A DNA stretch of 64,000 bases from an uncultured Oscillospiraceae bacterium (lineage in GTDB: Bacteria; Bacillota; Clostridia; Oscillospirales; Oscillospiraceae): positions 16,618 to 80,617 of the forward strand of contig CALXCP010000003.1 in NCBI GenBank assembly GCA_944386845.1, in the 5' to 3' direction. The notes below the pieces were generated by a model, which was not told where the DNA came from, searched no databases, and was given only the letters and a program-made list of their open reading frames with translations. Below, one piece after another: positions 16,759-25,001 of the stretch (positions are counted from its first letter, which is position 1; each line of letters opens with the position of its first letter). Made by a program: the position numbers and the translations under genes.

Positions 16759-16778
16759 GATAGGCAAGTTATCAAGCT

Positions 16779-17261
16779 TTACATATCTTCCGGCTCCTTC
16801 AACAGAGCCACGGCGTGGGCCGCCATTCCCTGCCCTATACCGGTGAAGCCCAGCCCCTCCTCAGTGGTGGCCTTCAGGTTGATCCGGTCCTCAGCGACCC
16901 CCAGGCACACCGCCAGATTGCGCCGCATCCCCGTTAGATAGGGGGCCAGCTTGGGCTGCTGAGCCACGATGGTGGCGTCCACGTTGCCCACCGCCAGCTG
17001 CCGCTCCCGAAGCAGGGCGGCCACCTGCCGCAGCAGGGTGATGCTGCTGATCCCACGATAGGCCGGGTCATGGTCCGGAAAATGCCGGCCGATGTCCCCC
17101 AGGCCCGCCGCCCCCAGCAGGGCGTCCATCACCGCGTGGGTGAGCACGTCGGCGTCCGAGTGCCCCAGCAGGCCCAGCTTCCACGGGACGGTCACGCCGC
17201 CCAGCACCAGCGGGCGCCCCTCCACCAGGCGGTGTACGTCATATCCGTGTCCGATCCGCAT
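16779..17261 (-). CDS. ispF: 2-C-methyl-D-erythritol 2,4-cyclodiphosphate synthase
   Basis: MEP-pathway enzyme forming the cyclic diphosphate; trimeric, 160 residues as usual. Start [12 protein letters not shown] gives the zinc ligands D8 and H10. [28 protein letters not shown] is the signature region, with a third metal His. The C-terminus [16 protein letters not shown] is typical. Directly follows ispD (16 bp gap), and ispH is 1.5 kb away, so much of the MEP pathway is encoded nearby. Confidence 0.98.
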   Translation of the reverse strand: MRIGHGYDVHRLVEGRPLVLGGVTVPWKLGLLGHSDADVLTHAVMDALLGAAGLGDIGRHFPDHDPAYRGISSITLLRQVAALLRERQLAVGNVDATIVAQQPKLAPYLTGMRRNLAVCLGVAEDRINLKATTEEGLGFTGIGQGMAAHAVALLKEPEDM

Positions 17262-17277
17262 AACAGGCCCTCTCCCC

Positions 17278-18003
17278 TCAGTCTCTGTGTTCCAGCACCG
17301 CTTCCCCCAGCACCAGGTCCAGGGGGGTGGTGATCTTGAAGTTCTCCGGCTCTCCCTCCGTCAGGGTCACCGTCATCCCCAGCCGCTCCACCGCGCTGCA
17401 GTCGTCGGTGAGGATGGCGCCATCCTCCTGCGCCCGGTGCAGGGCGGCCCTGATCAGAGAGGCCTCGAACACCTGGGGGGTCTGGACGGCAAAGAGTTCC
17501 GACCGGTCCGGCGTCTCCAGCACCAGGCCATTCGCCGCCCGCTTCACCGTATCCTTTACCGGCACCGCCGGGGCGGCGGCGTTGCACCGCCAGGCGGCCC
17601 GAATGACGGCGTCCAGCAGCGCCGGGCTGGGAAAGGGCCGGGCCCCGTCGTGGATGGCCGCGAACGCGGCGTCGGGCCGGATCTCCGTCAGCCCCCGGAG
17701 CACAGACTCGGTGCGGGTGGCCCCGCCGGCCACCACCTTGGTGACCTTGGTCAGTCCCAGCTCCCGGCACAACCGGCTCACCGGGACGATCAGGTCCTTC
17801 CGGGTGACCACCACGATCTCGTCCAGCAGGGGGCAGCGCTCCAGCGCCAGCAGTGCATGGCCCAGCGCCGGCGTGCCGTCCAGCATCGCCAGCATTTTGT
17901 CTGTCCCCTCCATACGGGTGGAGGACCCCGCCGCGGGCACCACGGCGGAGCAGATCGGCCGCTCCTCCTCCTTCCGGCCAAATATGCGTCGGAGTAGGCT
18001 CAT
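17278..18003 (-). CDS. ispD: 2-C-methyl-D-erythritol 4-phosphate cytidylyltransferase
   Basis: Makes CDP-methylerythritol from MEP and CTP. 241 residues from an ATG with GGGGGAG upstream; an alternative start seven codons earlier is less well placed. The nucleotide-binding N-terminus is [35 protein letters not shown], and TQQ-like [11 protein letters not shown] are family motifs, and [12 protein letters not shown] follows. A short extra N-terminal stretch ([15 protein letters not shown]) precedes the catalytic domain. Coupled in order ispD-ispF. Confidence 0.97.
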   Translation of the reverse strand: MSLLRRIFGRKEEERPICSAVVPAAGSSTRMEGTDKMLAMLDGTPALGHALLALERCPLLDEIVVVTRKDLIVPVSRLCRELGLTKVTKVVAGGATRTESVLRGLTEIRPDAAFAAIHDGARPFPSPALLDAVIRAAWRCNAAAPAVPVKDTVKRAANGLVLETPDRSELFAVQTPQVFEASLIRAALHRAQEDGAILTDDCSAVERLGMTVTLTEGEPENFKITTPLDLVLGEAVLEHRD

Positions 18004-18026
18004 GCTCGCTCCCCCTTCATCCATTC

Positions 18027-18055
18027 AAAAAAGGAGCCTCCGAAAAGGCCCCTTT
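18027..18055 (-). terminator. Intrinsic terminator after carD
   Basis: On the minus strand AAAGGGGCCT pairs with AGGCTCCTTT (one mismatch) around a 6-base loop, followed by TTTTTT. It starts 7 bp after the carD stop and ends before the ispD ribosome-binding site. Confidence 0.8.
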
Positions 18056-18062
18056 CAGTTTA

Positions 18063-18539
18063 TTAGCTCAGCGCCACATTGATGCGCGCCTCTACTGCAT
18101 CGTAGCTGGAGTCCTGAGACAGCACGATCTCCGAGATGAGGATCTGCTTGGCTGAGTGGAGCATCTTGCGCTCTCCGGTGGACAGCCCGCGCTTGGTGTC
18201 CCGGAGCACCAGGCTCTTCACCACCCGGGCTACCTCCAGAAGGTCGCCGCTCTTCAGCCGATCCATGTTCTCACGGTAACGTCGGTTCCAGTTGGGCTCC
18301 ATGTCCACCTCGATGCCCGGGATGGCGGCGATGACCTGATCTGCCTTCTCCCGGTCTACCACCGGGCGCACACCGATCTCCTTGCAGTTCTCCGTGGGGA
18401 TCATCACCAGCATGGAGCCCATGGGCAGCTTCATGATATAATACTGCCTCGTCACACCGTTGACCTTTTTCTCCACGATGCTGTCCACCACCCCAGCTCC
18501 GTGCATGGGGTGGACGATTTTGTCGCCGACCTGAAACAA
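18063..18539 (-). CDS. CarD/CdnL-family transcription regulator
   Basis: 158-residue CarD-family protein. The N-terminal Tudor-like RNA-polymerase-binding domain starts FQVGDKIVHPMHGAGVV and includes YYIMKLPMGSMLVMIPT. The C-terminal helical DNA-binding part has NRRYRENMDRLKSGDLLEVARVVKSL and LSTGERKMLHSAKQIL, both typical. In this family the protein stabilises open promoter complexes. The start is TTG with a weak AAGGCGG upstream; the conserved beginning leaves no better choice. Monocistronic, with its own promoter and terminator. Confidence 0.92.
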   Translation of the reverse strand: MFQVGDKIVHPMHGAGVVDSIVEKKVNGVTRQYYIMKLPMGSMLVMIPTENCKEIGVRPVVDREKADQVIAAIPGIEVDMEPNWNRRYRENMDRLKSGDLLEVARVVKSLVLRDTKRGLSTGERKMLHSAKQILISEIVLSQDSSYDAVEARINVALS

Positions 18540-18588
18540 CGTTTGCCACCGCCTTTCTCGTCCAGCTCAAGGTACAACTTCCCATCAC

Positions 18589-18617
18589 ATTATAGCGTGT
18601 TTCGCATTTGTTTGCAA
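18589..18617 (-). promoter_or_regulatory. Sigma-A-type promoter for carD
   Basis: Minus strand: -35 TTGCAA (18,612-18,617), 17-base spacer, -10 TATAAT (18,589-18,594), ending 50 bases before the TTG start. The leader has no clear structure. Confidence 0.85.
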
Positions 18618-18654
18618 GAAAAATTTCATCTCTTTCCCCAGGGCGGCGCAAAAA

Positions 18655-18687
18655 CATCAGCCGCACCGGGATACGGTGCGGCTGATG
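18655..18687 (-). terminator. Intrinsic terminator after ispH-S1
   Basis: Perfect 13-bp stem (CATCAGCCGCACC with GGTGCGGCTGATG) and a 7-base loop, followed on the minus strand by TTTTT. It is 29 bp past the ispH-S1 stop and isolates the unit from the carD promoter. Confidence 0.92.
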
Positions 18688-18716
18688 CAGTCATATGTTC
18701 CCACAACAGGGGGAGA

Positions 18717-20699
18717 TCACTCCTCGGAGCTCTCACCGGCCTCGTCGGGCTCTTCACCCTCCTCGGGCTCCTCGTACCTGGCATCCTCCAGCAGGGCGCG
18801 GATGGACAGGGACACCTTCTTGTTCTCGGTGTCGATGTCGATGATCTTGGCATCCACCTTCTGGCCCTCACTGAGCACATCACCGGGCTTCTCGATCCGG
18901 TGGTCGGCGATCTGGGAGATGTGGATCAGGCCGTCCACACCGGGGACGATCTCGGCAAAGGCGCCGAAGGTCATCAGCTTGACCACCTTCACGTTGGCCA
19001 CGTCGCCGATGCCGTAGGTGGAGATGAACTTGGCCCAGGGATCCTCGCCGTGGTCCTTCATGCCGAGAGAGATCTTCTTCTTCTCCGGGTCAAAGGAGAT
19101 GACATACACGTCCACGGTGTCGCCCACGGAGACCACCTCAGAGGGGTGCTTGATCCGGGACCAGGACAGCTCGGAGATGTGGACCATGCCGTCCACCCCG
19201 CCGATGTCCACGAAAGCACCGTAGGAGGTCAGGGACTTCACCACGCCGGTGTAGTGCTTGCCCTCCTCGATCTCCGCCCACACCTTCTCGGCGGCGGCGG
19301 CGCGCTCCTCATACTGCACGGCACGGATGGAGCCCACCACGCGGTGACGGGCGCGGTTGACCTCGGTGATGCGCAGGCGCACGTTCTTCTTCACCAGCTC
19401 GGACATGGGGGCATTCCGGGGCAGGCCGGACTGAGAGGCGGGCACGAACACCCGCACGCCCTTGACGGAGACCACGATGCCGCCCTTGTTCTCCTCGGTG
19501 ACGACGCCCTCCACAGGGGTCTTGTCCTCCTTGGCCTGCTCGATGTCCTCCCAGCTCTTCATGGTGTCCAGGCGCTTCTTGGACAGGGTGACCACGCCCT
19601 CCTGATCGTTGACCCGCATGACGTAGGTCTCGATCTCATCGCCCACCTTCACCAGGTCCTCCACCTTGGCGTTGGGATCGTCGGTCAGCTCAGACACGGG
19701 GATGTACCCGGCATGCTTGGTGCCCAGATCCACCTGGATCTCCGTCGGCGTGATGTTCACGACGACGCCAGTGACCTTATCCCCCGTATTTAAAGTTTTG
19801 ATCGACTTCTCCAGCAGCTCGGCAAAGGATTCCTCGATCTCCATGTTTTCTTCGCTCATTTTGTCATAGACCTCCTTTATTATCCACGCCGGTGTAGAAG
19901 CACCCGCCGTGATACCGATGGATGCGGCTGCACGCAAGCTGTCCCGGTCCAGATCCTTCGCGGTCTCCACCCGAAGGACCTTCCGGCACAGGGGCTCACA
20001 CAGCTCGGCCAGCCGCCGGGTATTGGAGCTCCGGGGGTCGCCGATGACGAGCATGACCTCGTTCCGGAGGGCCAATTCCTGGGCCTCCCGCTGCCGTTTT
20101 GCAGTCGCTCCACATATTGTATCAAAGATTTCCGCATTTGTACACTCTTTTTTTGCTTTTTCTGTACACCCATCCCAAATTTCTCGGGTGGAGGTGGTTT
20201 GAGACACCATAGTCAGGGGGATGTTTCGATGCTCCGGAGACCGATCCAGCCAGTCGGCAAAGTCCTCCGGGCCCTCCAGCACCACCGGGTGGGAGCACCA
20301 GCCGGCGATGGCGGTGACCTCCGGATGGTCCCGGGCGCCGATGATCACCGGCTGCCTGCCCCGTTTTTCGGCGTCGGCCACGATCTCGTGGATGCGCTTG
20401 ACGTTGGGGCAGGTGGCGTCCAGCACCACGGCCCCCCGCTCCTCCAGGGCCCGGTAGGTCTCCGGCCCCTCCCCGTGGGAGCGGATGAGCACCGTCTGCC
20501 CCGCCGCGGCCTCCTCCGGGCTGCCGATGACAGACACCCCTTCATCCGCCAGGCGGGCGATGACCTGCCCGTTGTGGATCACCGGGCCCAGCATGACGCA
20601 GTCGGCCTCAGACCGGGCGGCCTGCTGCACCAGCTCCACCGCCCGGCGCACCCCGTAGCAGAAGCCGGCGCTCCTGGCCAGCTCAACCCGCCTGCCCAT
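18717..20699 (-). CDS. ispH: Fusion of HMBPP reductase (IspH/LytB) with ribosomal-protein-S1-like domains
   Basis: 660 residues. Residues 1-~280 are IspH, the last MEP-pathway enzyme, with three conserved 4Fe-4S cysteines in GFCYGVRRAV (C14), DATCPNVKR (~98) and DTICGATAKRQ (~196). From ~295 on there are four S1/OB RNA-binding repeats, the last two the most canonical (GAFVDIGGVDGMVHISEL and GAFAEIVPGVDGLIHISQI). An acidic tail ends the chain. Such fusions are known in Clostridia; the protein probably has separate isoprenoid and translation roles. No internal stop or shift between the halves. Its start lies 17 bp inside the plsC end. Confidence 0.96.
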   Translation of the reverse strand: MGRRVELARSAGFCYGVRRAVELVQQAARSEADCVMLGPVIHNGQVIARLADEGVSVIGSPEEAAAGQTVLIRSHGEGPETYRALEERGAVVLDATCPNVKRIHEIVADAEKRGRQPVIIGARDHPEVTAIAGWCSHPVVLEGPEDFADWLDRSPEHRNIPLTMVSQTTSTREIWDGCTEKAKKECTNAEIFDTICGATAKRQREAQELALRNEVMLVIGDPRSSNTRRLAELCEPLCRKVLRVETAKDLDRDSLRAAASIGITAGASTPAWIIKEVYDKMSEENMEIEESFAELLEKSIKTLNTGDKVTGVVVNITPTEIQVDLGTKHAGYIPVSELTDDPNAKVEDLVKVGDEIETYVMRVNDQEGVVTLSKKRLDTMKSWEDIEQAKEDKTPVEGVVTEENKGGIVVSVKGVRVFVPASQSGLPRNAPMSELVKKNVRLRITEVNRARHRVVGSIRAVQYEERAAAAEKVWAEIEEGKHYTGVVKSLTSYGAFVDIGGVDGMVHISELSWSRIKHPSEVVSVGDTVDVYVISFDPEKKKISLGMKDHGEDPWAKFISTYGIGDVANVKVVKLMTFGAFAEIVPGVDGLIHISQIADHRIEKPGDVLSEGQKVDAKIIDIDTENKKVSLSIRALLEDARYEEPEEGEEPDEAGESSEE

Positions 20700-21297
20700 G
20701 CTGCCAGCGCTCCTTCAGTGCGTCGATGCGGGCCATGAGCTCGTCGGTCACCCGCTCATAGTCCTCGGCGGTGGGCCGGCGGCCGGCGGTCTGGGGCAGA
20801 AAGGGCTCTCCGATGACCACGTCAGTCCGGCGGAACCAGTTGCGCCTTTGGGGTATCCACACCGGGACGATGGGCACGCCGGCCCGCAGGGCTAGCATGG
20901 CCGCCCCCGTCTTGGCCTCCACCTCGGCCCCCTCCTTCACCCGGGTGCCCTCGGGAAAGAGCAGCAGCTTCCGCCCCTCCTTCAGGCAGCGCAGGGCGTG
21001 CTTGATGGCGCCCACGTCGGACCTGCCCCGGTCCACGCCGAATACCCCGATCAGGCGCAGCAGCGGTCCGATCACCAGCACCCGCAGCAGCTCCGCCTTG
21101 GCCATGATGGCCAGCGGGTGCTCCCGGCGGAAGGCGAACACGATGAAGAAGGGGTCGCTGGCATGGGTGTGGTTGCCGCACACCACGGCGCCCCCCTCCG
21201 GGATGTTCTCCCGGCCAATGGGCCGGCAGGGGTGGAACAGGTTGAAAAAGGGCCAGACGATGAGATAGATCACCCGAAACCACTTGACTTCGTTCAT
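20683..21297 (-). CDS. plsC: 1-acyl-sn-glycerol-3-phosphate acyltransferase
   Basis: PlsC-family acyltransferase of phospholipid synthesis, 204 residues, slightly short but complete. The catalytic H-x4-D box is NHTHASDPFFIV (~39-46), and the glycerol-phosphate-binding FPEGTRVKEG lies near residue 117. A hydrophobic N-terminus (FRVIYLIVWPFFNLF) indicates membrane association. Its start overlaps the cmk stop by 4 bp, and cmk in turn overlaps the flavoprotein gene, so the three are coupled. Confidence 0.94.
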   Translation of the reverse strand: MNEVKWFRVIYLIVWPFFNLFHPCRPIGRENIPEGGAVVCGNHTHASDPFFIVFAFRREHPLAIMAKAELLRVLVIGPLLRLIGVFGVDRGRSDVGAIKHALRCLKEGRKLLLFPEGTRVKEGAEVEAKTGAAMLALRAGVPIVPVWIPQRRNWFRRTDVVIGEPFLPQTAGRRPTAEDYERVTDELMARIDALKERWQHGQAG

Positions 21298-21974
21298 AGC
21301 GTCCCCAGCCTTTCCCGGATGATGTGCAGCAGCCGGCTCAAGCTCTCCTCCTGGGCCAGGCCGGTGGTGTCCAGCAGCACCGCGTCCTCCGCCTGCCGCA
21401 GCGGGGCGGCCGCCCGGGTGGTGTCGATGCGGTCCCGCTCCAGCACCTGGGCCAGCACGCTGTCGTAGTCCACCGACTGCCCCAGCTCCCGGAGCTCCCG
21501 GTACCGGCGCATGGCCCGGTCCTCCGGATCGGCGGTGAGGAACACCTTGACGTCGGCGCCGGGCAGCACCACGGTGCCGATGTCCCGGCCGTCCATCACC
21601 ACGTCGTTCTCCCGGGCAAAGCGGCGCTGGGTCTCCAGCAGGAAGTCCCGCACCCCCTGGATGGCGGACACGCGGGAAGCCCAGCGGGAGATATCGTTCT
21701 CCCGGATGGCCCCTGACACGTCCCGGCCCCCCAAGTACATATGCTGCACGTCGTCCCCGTCGAAGGCGATCGCCAGGTCCAGGCCGGGCAGCAGAGCGGT
21801 CACCGCCGCCGGGTCATCTGGGTCCGCCCCGGCGTCCCGGGCGGCCAGGCCCACCGTGCGGTAGATGGCCCCCGTGTCCAGATAGCGGAAGCCAAGCGCC
21901 TTCGCCGCCCTCCGGGCCAGAGTGCTCTTCCCCGCCCCGGAGGGGCCGTCGATGGCCACGCTGATGTGCTTCAT
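21294..21974 (-). CDS. cmk: Cytidylate kinase
   Basis: Phosphorylates CMP and dCMP. 226 residues from the ATG that overlaps the upstream flavoprotein stop (ATGA); it begins MKHISVAIDGPSGAGKST, a perfect Cmk P-loop. LDTGAIYRTVGLAA, the DGRDIGTVVLPGADVKVFLTA stretch and TADPEDRAMRRY are all characteristic. The Firmicutes order cmk-plsC-ispH/S1 is conserved in many clostridia. Confidence 0.97.
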   Translation of the reverse strand: MKHISVAIDGPSGAGKSTLARRAAKALGFRYLDTGAIYRTVGLAARDAGADPDDPAAVTALLPGLDLAIAFDGDDVQHMYLGGRDVSGAIRENDISRWASRVSAIQGVRDFLLETQRRFARENDVVMDGRDIGTVVLPGADVKVFLTADPEDRAMRRYRELRELGQSVDYDSVLAQVLERDRIDTTRAAAPLRQAEDAVLLDTTGLAQEESLSRLLHIIRERLGTL

Positions 21975-23233
21975 CCTTCCCCGCGCTCCTTTCCCGGGCC
22001 GACCCCCGCCGCGCACAGGCCGGCCCGCCGGCCCGTGGCCCACGCGATCTGGAGGTTGAAGCCCCCGGTATACGCGTCCACGTCCAGCATCTCTCCTGCA
22101 AAGTATAGTCCCTTTACGATTTTTGACTCCATGGTCTTCGGATCCACCTCGGACACCTTGACGCCCCCGGAGGTGACCACCGCCTCCTCCACCGGCCGGG
22201 CTGCCGTGATGGGGATCTCCACCCCCTTCAGGCAGCGGCGCAGCCGGGCGCGCTCCTCTTTTCGGATGCCGTTGACCTTCATGTCCCCTGGGATACCGGT
22301 CAGCTCCTCCAGCACCGGGATCATCAGCCGGGGCACCAGGGTGGCCAGTACCGTGCTGAAGTTCTGGTTGGCGTGCTCGGAGAACTCCCGGAGCAGCCGG
22401 GCGTCCAGCTTGTCCTCGTCCAGGGCGGGCTTCAGGTCGATGACCGCGGTGTAGCTGCGGCGGTCAAAGTCCCGCAGGTGGGCGCTGGCGCTGAGCACCA
22501 GGGGCCCGGACAGGCCAAAGTGGGTAAACAGCAGCTCCCCCTGTTCCCGGTAGACCGTCTTTCCCCGGTCATCCCGCACCGTCAGCAGGACATTGCGCAG
22601 GGACAGTCCCTGCATCCGGGGGCACAGGTCGCCCCCGCACTCCAGGGGCACCAGGGAGCCCCGCAGCGGGGTCACCGTGTGGCCCAGGGCCTGGGCCAGG
22701 CGGAAACCGTCCCCGGTGGAGCCGGTACGGGGATAGGACAGCCCTCCAGTGGCCAGCACCGCCGCCGGGGCCTGGTGGCTCCCTCCCTGCTCCGTCTCCG
22801 CCAGCCAGACGCCGTCCGACCCCTGTTCCAGCGCGGTGACCCGCTCCTCCAGGATGGTCACCCGCTCCTTCCGCAGCCGGCGCAGCAGGGCGTCCACCAC
22901 GTCAGCCGCCCTGTCAGAGACGGGGAACACCCGGTCCCCCCGTTCCGTCTTCAGCGGGACGCCCATCTCTTCAAAAAAGGCCATGACCGCCTCCGGCGGA
23001 AAGGCGCTCATGACACTGTACAGGAACTTCCCGTTCCTGGGTGTGTGCCGGAGCACCTCTTCCGGCGTACAGCGATTGGTGAGGTTGCACCGCCCCTTGC
23101 CGGTGATGTACAGCTTCCGTCCGAGCTTTGGATTGCGCTCCAGCAGCAGGACCCGGCGCCCCTGCTCTGCGGCGGTGATGGCGGCCATACAGCCCGCCGC
23201 CCCGCCGCCGATCACCATCACGTCCGCTCTCAT
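21971..23233 (-). CDS. NAD(P)/FAD-dependent oxidoreductase, HI0933/YhiN-BaiN family
   Basis: 420-residue flavoprotein. It has the N-terminal dinucleotide fold GGGAAGCMAAITAAEQG, then GKGRCNLTNRCTPEEVL and ATGGLSYPRTGSTGDGFRLA, all hallmarks of the HI0933/YhiN family. The C-terminus (GLYFAGEMLDVDAYTGGFNLQIAWATG) completes the FAD site. Some gut clostridial members act in bile acid dehydroxylation (BaiN), but nothing in this location supports that role; the physiological reaction is unknown. ATG start, 4-bp overlap with cmk. Confidence 0.92.
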   Translation of the reverse strand: MRADVMVIGGGAAGCMAAITAAEQGRRVLLLERNPKLGRKLYITGKGRCNLTNRCTPEEVLRHTPRNGKFLYSVMSAFPPEAVMAFFEEMGVPLKTERGDRVFPVSDRAADVVDALLRRLRKERVTILEERVTALEQGSDGVWLAETEQGGSHQAPAAVLATGGLSYPRTGSTGDGFRLAQALGHTVTPLRGSLVPLECGGDLCPRMQGLSLRNVLLTVRDDRGKTVYREQGELLFTHFGLSGPLVLSASAHLRDFDRRSYTAVIDLKPALDEDKLDARLLREFSEHANQNFSTVLATLVPRLMIPVLEELTGIPGDMKVNGIRKEERARLRRCLKGVEIPITAARPVEEAVVTSGGVKVSEVDPKTMESKIVKGLYFAGEMLDVDAYTGGFNLQIAWATGRRAGLCAAGVGPGKERGEG

Positions 23234-23260
23234 CCGCTCTCTCCCCCGCTCTCACGACAG

Positions 23261-23289
23261 AGCAGAACGGGCCGTCCGCCCGTTCTGCT
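23261..23289 (-). terminator. Perfect 12-bp hairpin after the RpiR-family gene
   Basis: AGCAGAACGGGC pairs perfectly with GCCCGTTCTGCT over a 5-base loop, 14 bp past the stop of the regulator gene and before the flavoprotein start. There is no U-tract on either side, so it could be a terminator of low efficiency or an mRNA-stabilising stem. Confidence 0.6.
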
Positions 23290-23302
23290 CCGCTGCCGCG
23301 CC

Positions 23303-24172
23303 TCAACCCTGCGCGTCCGGTTTCTCATAGACGTCGTACTCGTCCCAGATCTTCTCCAGGGTCTCAAAGGTGCGGGAGAGATCCTCGTTCTTCTTCCGTC
23401 CCACCGCCACGATGAGTGCGTTGATGAGGCTCAGCGGGGCCACCAGCGAGTCCACGAAGGAGGCCATGTCGCTCTTGGCCAGCAGGGTGTGCTGGGCCAT
23501 CCCCGCCAGGGGGGACATGGCGCTGTCGGTGAGGGCGATGACGGTGGCCCCCCGGTCCCGGGCAAACCGCATGGCCTTCACCGTACGGCTGGAGTACCGG
23601 GGGAAGCTGATGCAGATCACCACATCCCCCGGCCCTACCCGGAGCATCTGCTCAAACACTTCGCTGACAGTGTTGGCGCTGATCTGCACCACGTTCTCAA
23701 AAATCAGGTTGAAGTAGAAGGTCAAAAAGCTGGACAGAGCAGCGGAGGAGCGCACCCCGATGATGTAGATCTTCTTGGCGGCCACGATGGCGTCCACTGT
23801 CCCGTTGAACTCGTCGCGGTCAGTCTCCTCCATGGTCATGCGGAGCTTGTCGATGTCTGACTGGAGCACCATGGACAGGATATCCTGGTCCCCCATGAGG
23901 TCGTTGGACACCTCGATGCGCTGGATCGTGGTGAGCTTGTTGCGGATCATCTCCTGCAGCGCCTTCTGCATGCTGGGATAGCCGTCGTAGCCCAGCTCAG
24001 AGGCAAAGCGCACCACGGTGGACTCGCTCACCTCCACCATTTTCCCCAGCTTGCTGGCCGTCATGAAAGCGGCCTTGTCGTAGGACTCCAGGATGTAATT
24101 GGCGATGCGCTTCTGCCCCTTGGAAAAGCTGCTCATGTTATCCTGGATGTACAGCAAGATGTCCCTGTTCAA
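23303..24172 (-). CDS. MurR/RpiR-family transcriptional regulator
   Basis: 289 residues with an N-terminal HTH_6 domain (TASKLGKMVEVSESTVVRFASELGY at ~38-62) and a C-terminal SIS sugar-phosphate-binding domain (~130-260, with YIIGVRSSAALSSFL and CISFPRYSSRTV). Such regulators usually sense a phosphorylated sugar. No sugar catabolic genes are adjacent, so the regulon is not evident. Start is TTG with GGGGGAGG upstream. Single-gene unit with its own promoter. Confidence 0.93.
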   Translation of the reverse strand: MNRDILLYIQDNMSSFSKGQKRIANYILESYDKAAFMTASKLGKMVEVSESTVVRFASELGYDGYPSMQKALQEMIRNKLTTIQRIEVSNDLMGDQDILSMVLQSDIDKLRMTMEETDRDEFNGTVDAIVAAKKIYIIGVRSSAALSSFLTFYFNLIFENVVQISANTVSEVFEQMLRVGPGDVVICISFPRYSSRTVKAMRFARDRGATVIALTDSAMSPLAGMAQHTLLAKSDMASFVDSLVAPLSLINALIVAVGRKKNEDLSRTFETLEKIWDEYDVYEKPDAQG

Positions 24173-24219
24173 GACAGAACCTCCCCCGGGACCGCAGCGG
24201 CCCCTCTTTCGTTTTTATC

Positions 24220-24247
24220 ATCATACTATGTTTTTCGGCAAATGCAA
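24220..24247 (-). promoter_or_regulatory. Promoter for the RpiR-family gene
   Basis: Minus strand: -35 TTGCAT (24,242-24,247), 16-base spacer, -10 TATGAT (24,220-24,225), about 48 bases before the TTG start. Just upstream, GGAAAAA and TTTTTCC (24,253-24,272) form an AT-rich stem over the rluB stop. Confidence 0.65.
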
Positions 24248-24260
24248 GAGCCGGAAAAAG

Positions 24261-24983
24261 TTATTTTTTTCCTTCCCCCGTCAGGGCGGCAAGCTCGTCC
24301 GCCGTCAGCTCCCGCCACTGGCCCGGCCCCAGGGCCGGGTCCAGCCGGAGGCTCCCCTCCCGCACCCGGATGAGCCGCACCACCGTCAGGCCGGCGATCT
24401 GGCACATCCGGCGCACCTGCCGGTTGCGGCCCTCGTGGATGACCACGGAGAGCACATGGACGCCGCCCGGCTCCTCCCGGAGCACTCGGACGCCGGGGCG
24501 GCGCAGGGGATGGCCGTCCAGCGACATGGGGGCCCGGAGCCGCCGCAGACCGGGAGCCAGGTCGCCGGTCACCCAGGTCTCGTACTCCTTGTCCACCTCG
24601 TGGCTGGGGTGAGTGAGCCGCTGGGTCAGGGCGCCGTCATTGGTGAGCAGCAGCAGTCCCTCCGAGTCCATATCCAGCCGGCCCGCCGGCCAGACCCGCA
24701 GGTTAAAATCCTTTACAAGCTCTGCCACCGTGGGCCTGCCCCGTTCATCGGACAGGGTGGTCACATAGCCCCGGGGCTTGTGGAGCATCAGGCAGGCCGT
24801 CCGCTCCGCCGGGCGGATAGGAACGCCGTCCACCGCCACCGTGTCCACGGACAGGTCGGCGCTCTCCCCCAGTCCGGCCACCCGGCCGTTCACCGTCACC
24901 CGGCCCGCCCGGATGAACTCCTCCATCTGCCGGCGGGAGCCCACGCCGCAGGCGGACAGAAGCTTTTGCAGCCGTTCTCTCAT
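24261..24983 (-). CDS. rluB: rRNA pseudouridine synthase, RsuA/RluB family
   Basis: 240 residues. The N-terminal S4 RNA-binding domain (RLQKLLSACGVGSRRQMEEF...GRVTVNG) precedes the catalytic domain with the aspartate motif GRLDMDSEGLLLLTNDG. LMLHKPRGYVTT and EGRNRQVRRMC are family motifs. Most likely makes pseudouridine in 23S rRNA helix H89 region as RluB does; the exact site cannot be told from RluE/F or RsuA by eye. Follows dacF by 18 bp, as in other Firmicutes. Confidence 0.92.
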   Translation of the reverse strand: MRERLQKLLSACGVGSRRQMEEFIRAGRVTVNGRVAGLGESADLSVDTVAVDGVPIRPAERTACLMLHKPRGYVTTLSDERGRPTVAELVKDFNLRVWPAGRLDMDSEGLLLLTNDGALTQRLTHPSHEVDKEYETWVTGDLAPGLRRLRAPMSLDGHPLRRPGVRVLREEPGGVHVLSVVIHEGRNRQVRRMCQIAGLTVVRLIRVREGSLRLDPALGPGQWRELTADELAALTGEGKK

Positions 24984-25001
24984 GGGCTCCCTCCTCTCCT
25001 C

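Noticed and set aside
18156..19793. A 545-residue plus-strand frame opposite ispH-S1 and carD
   Set aside because: Crosses two genes, a promoter and a terminator on the other strand; His/Leu/Asp-rich shadow with no domain.
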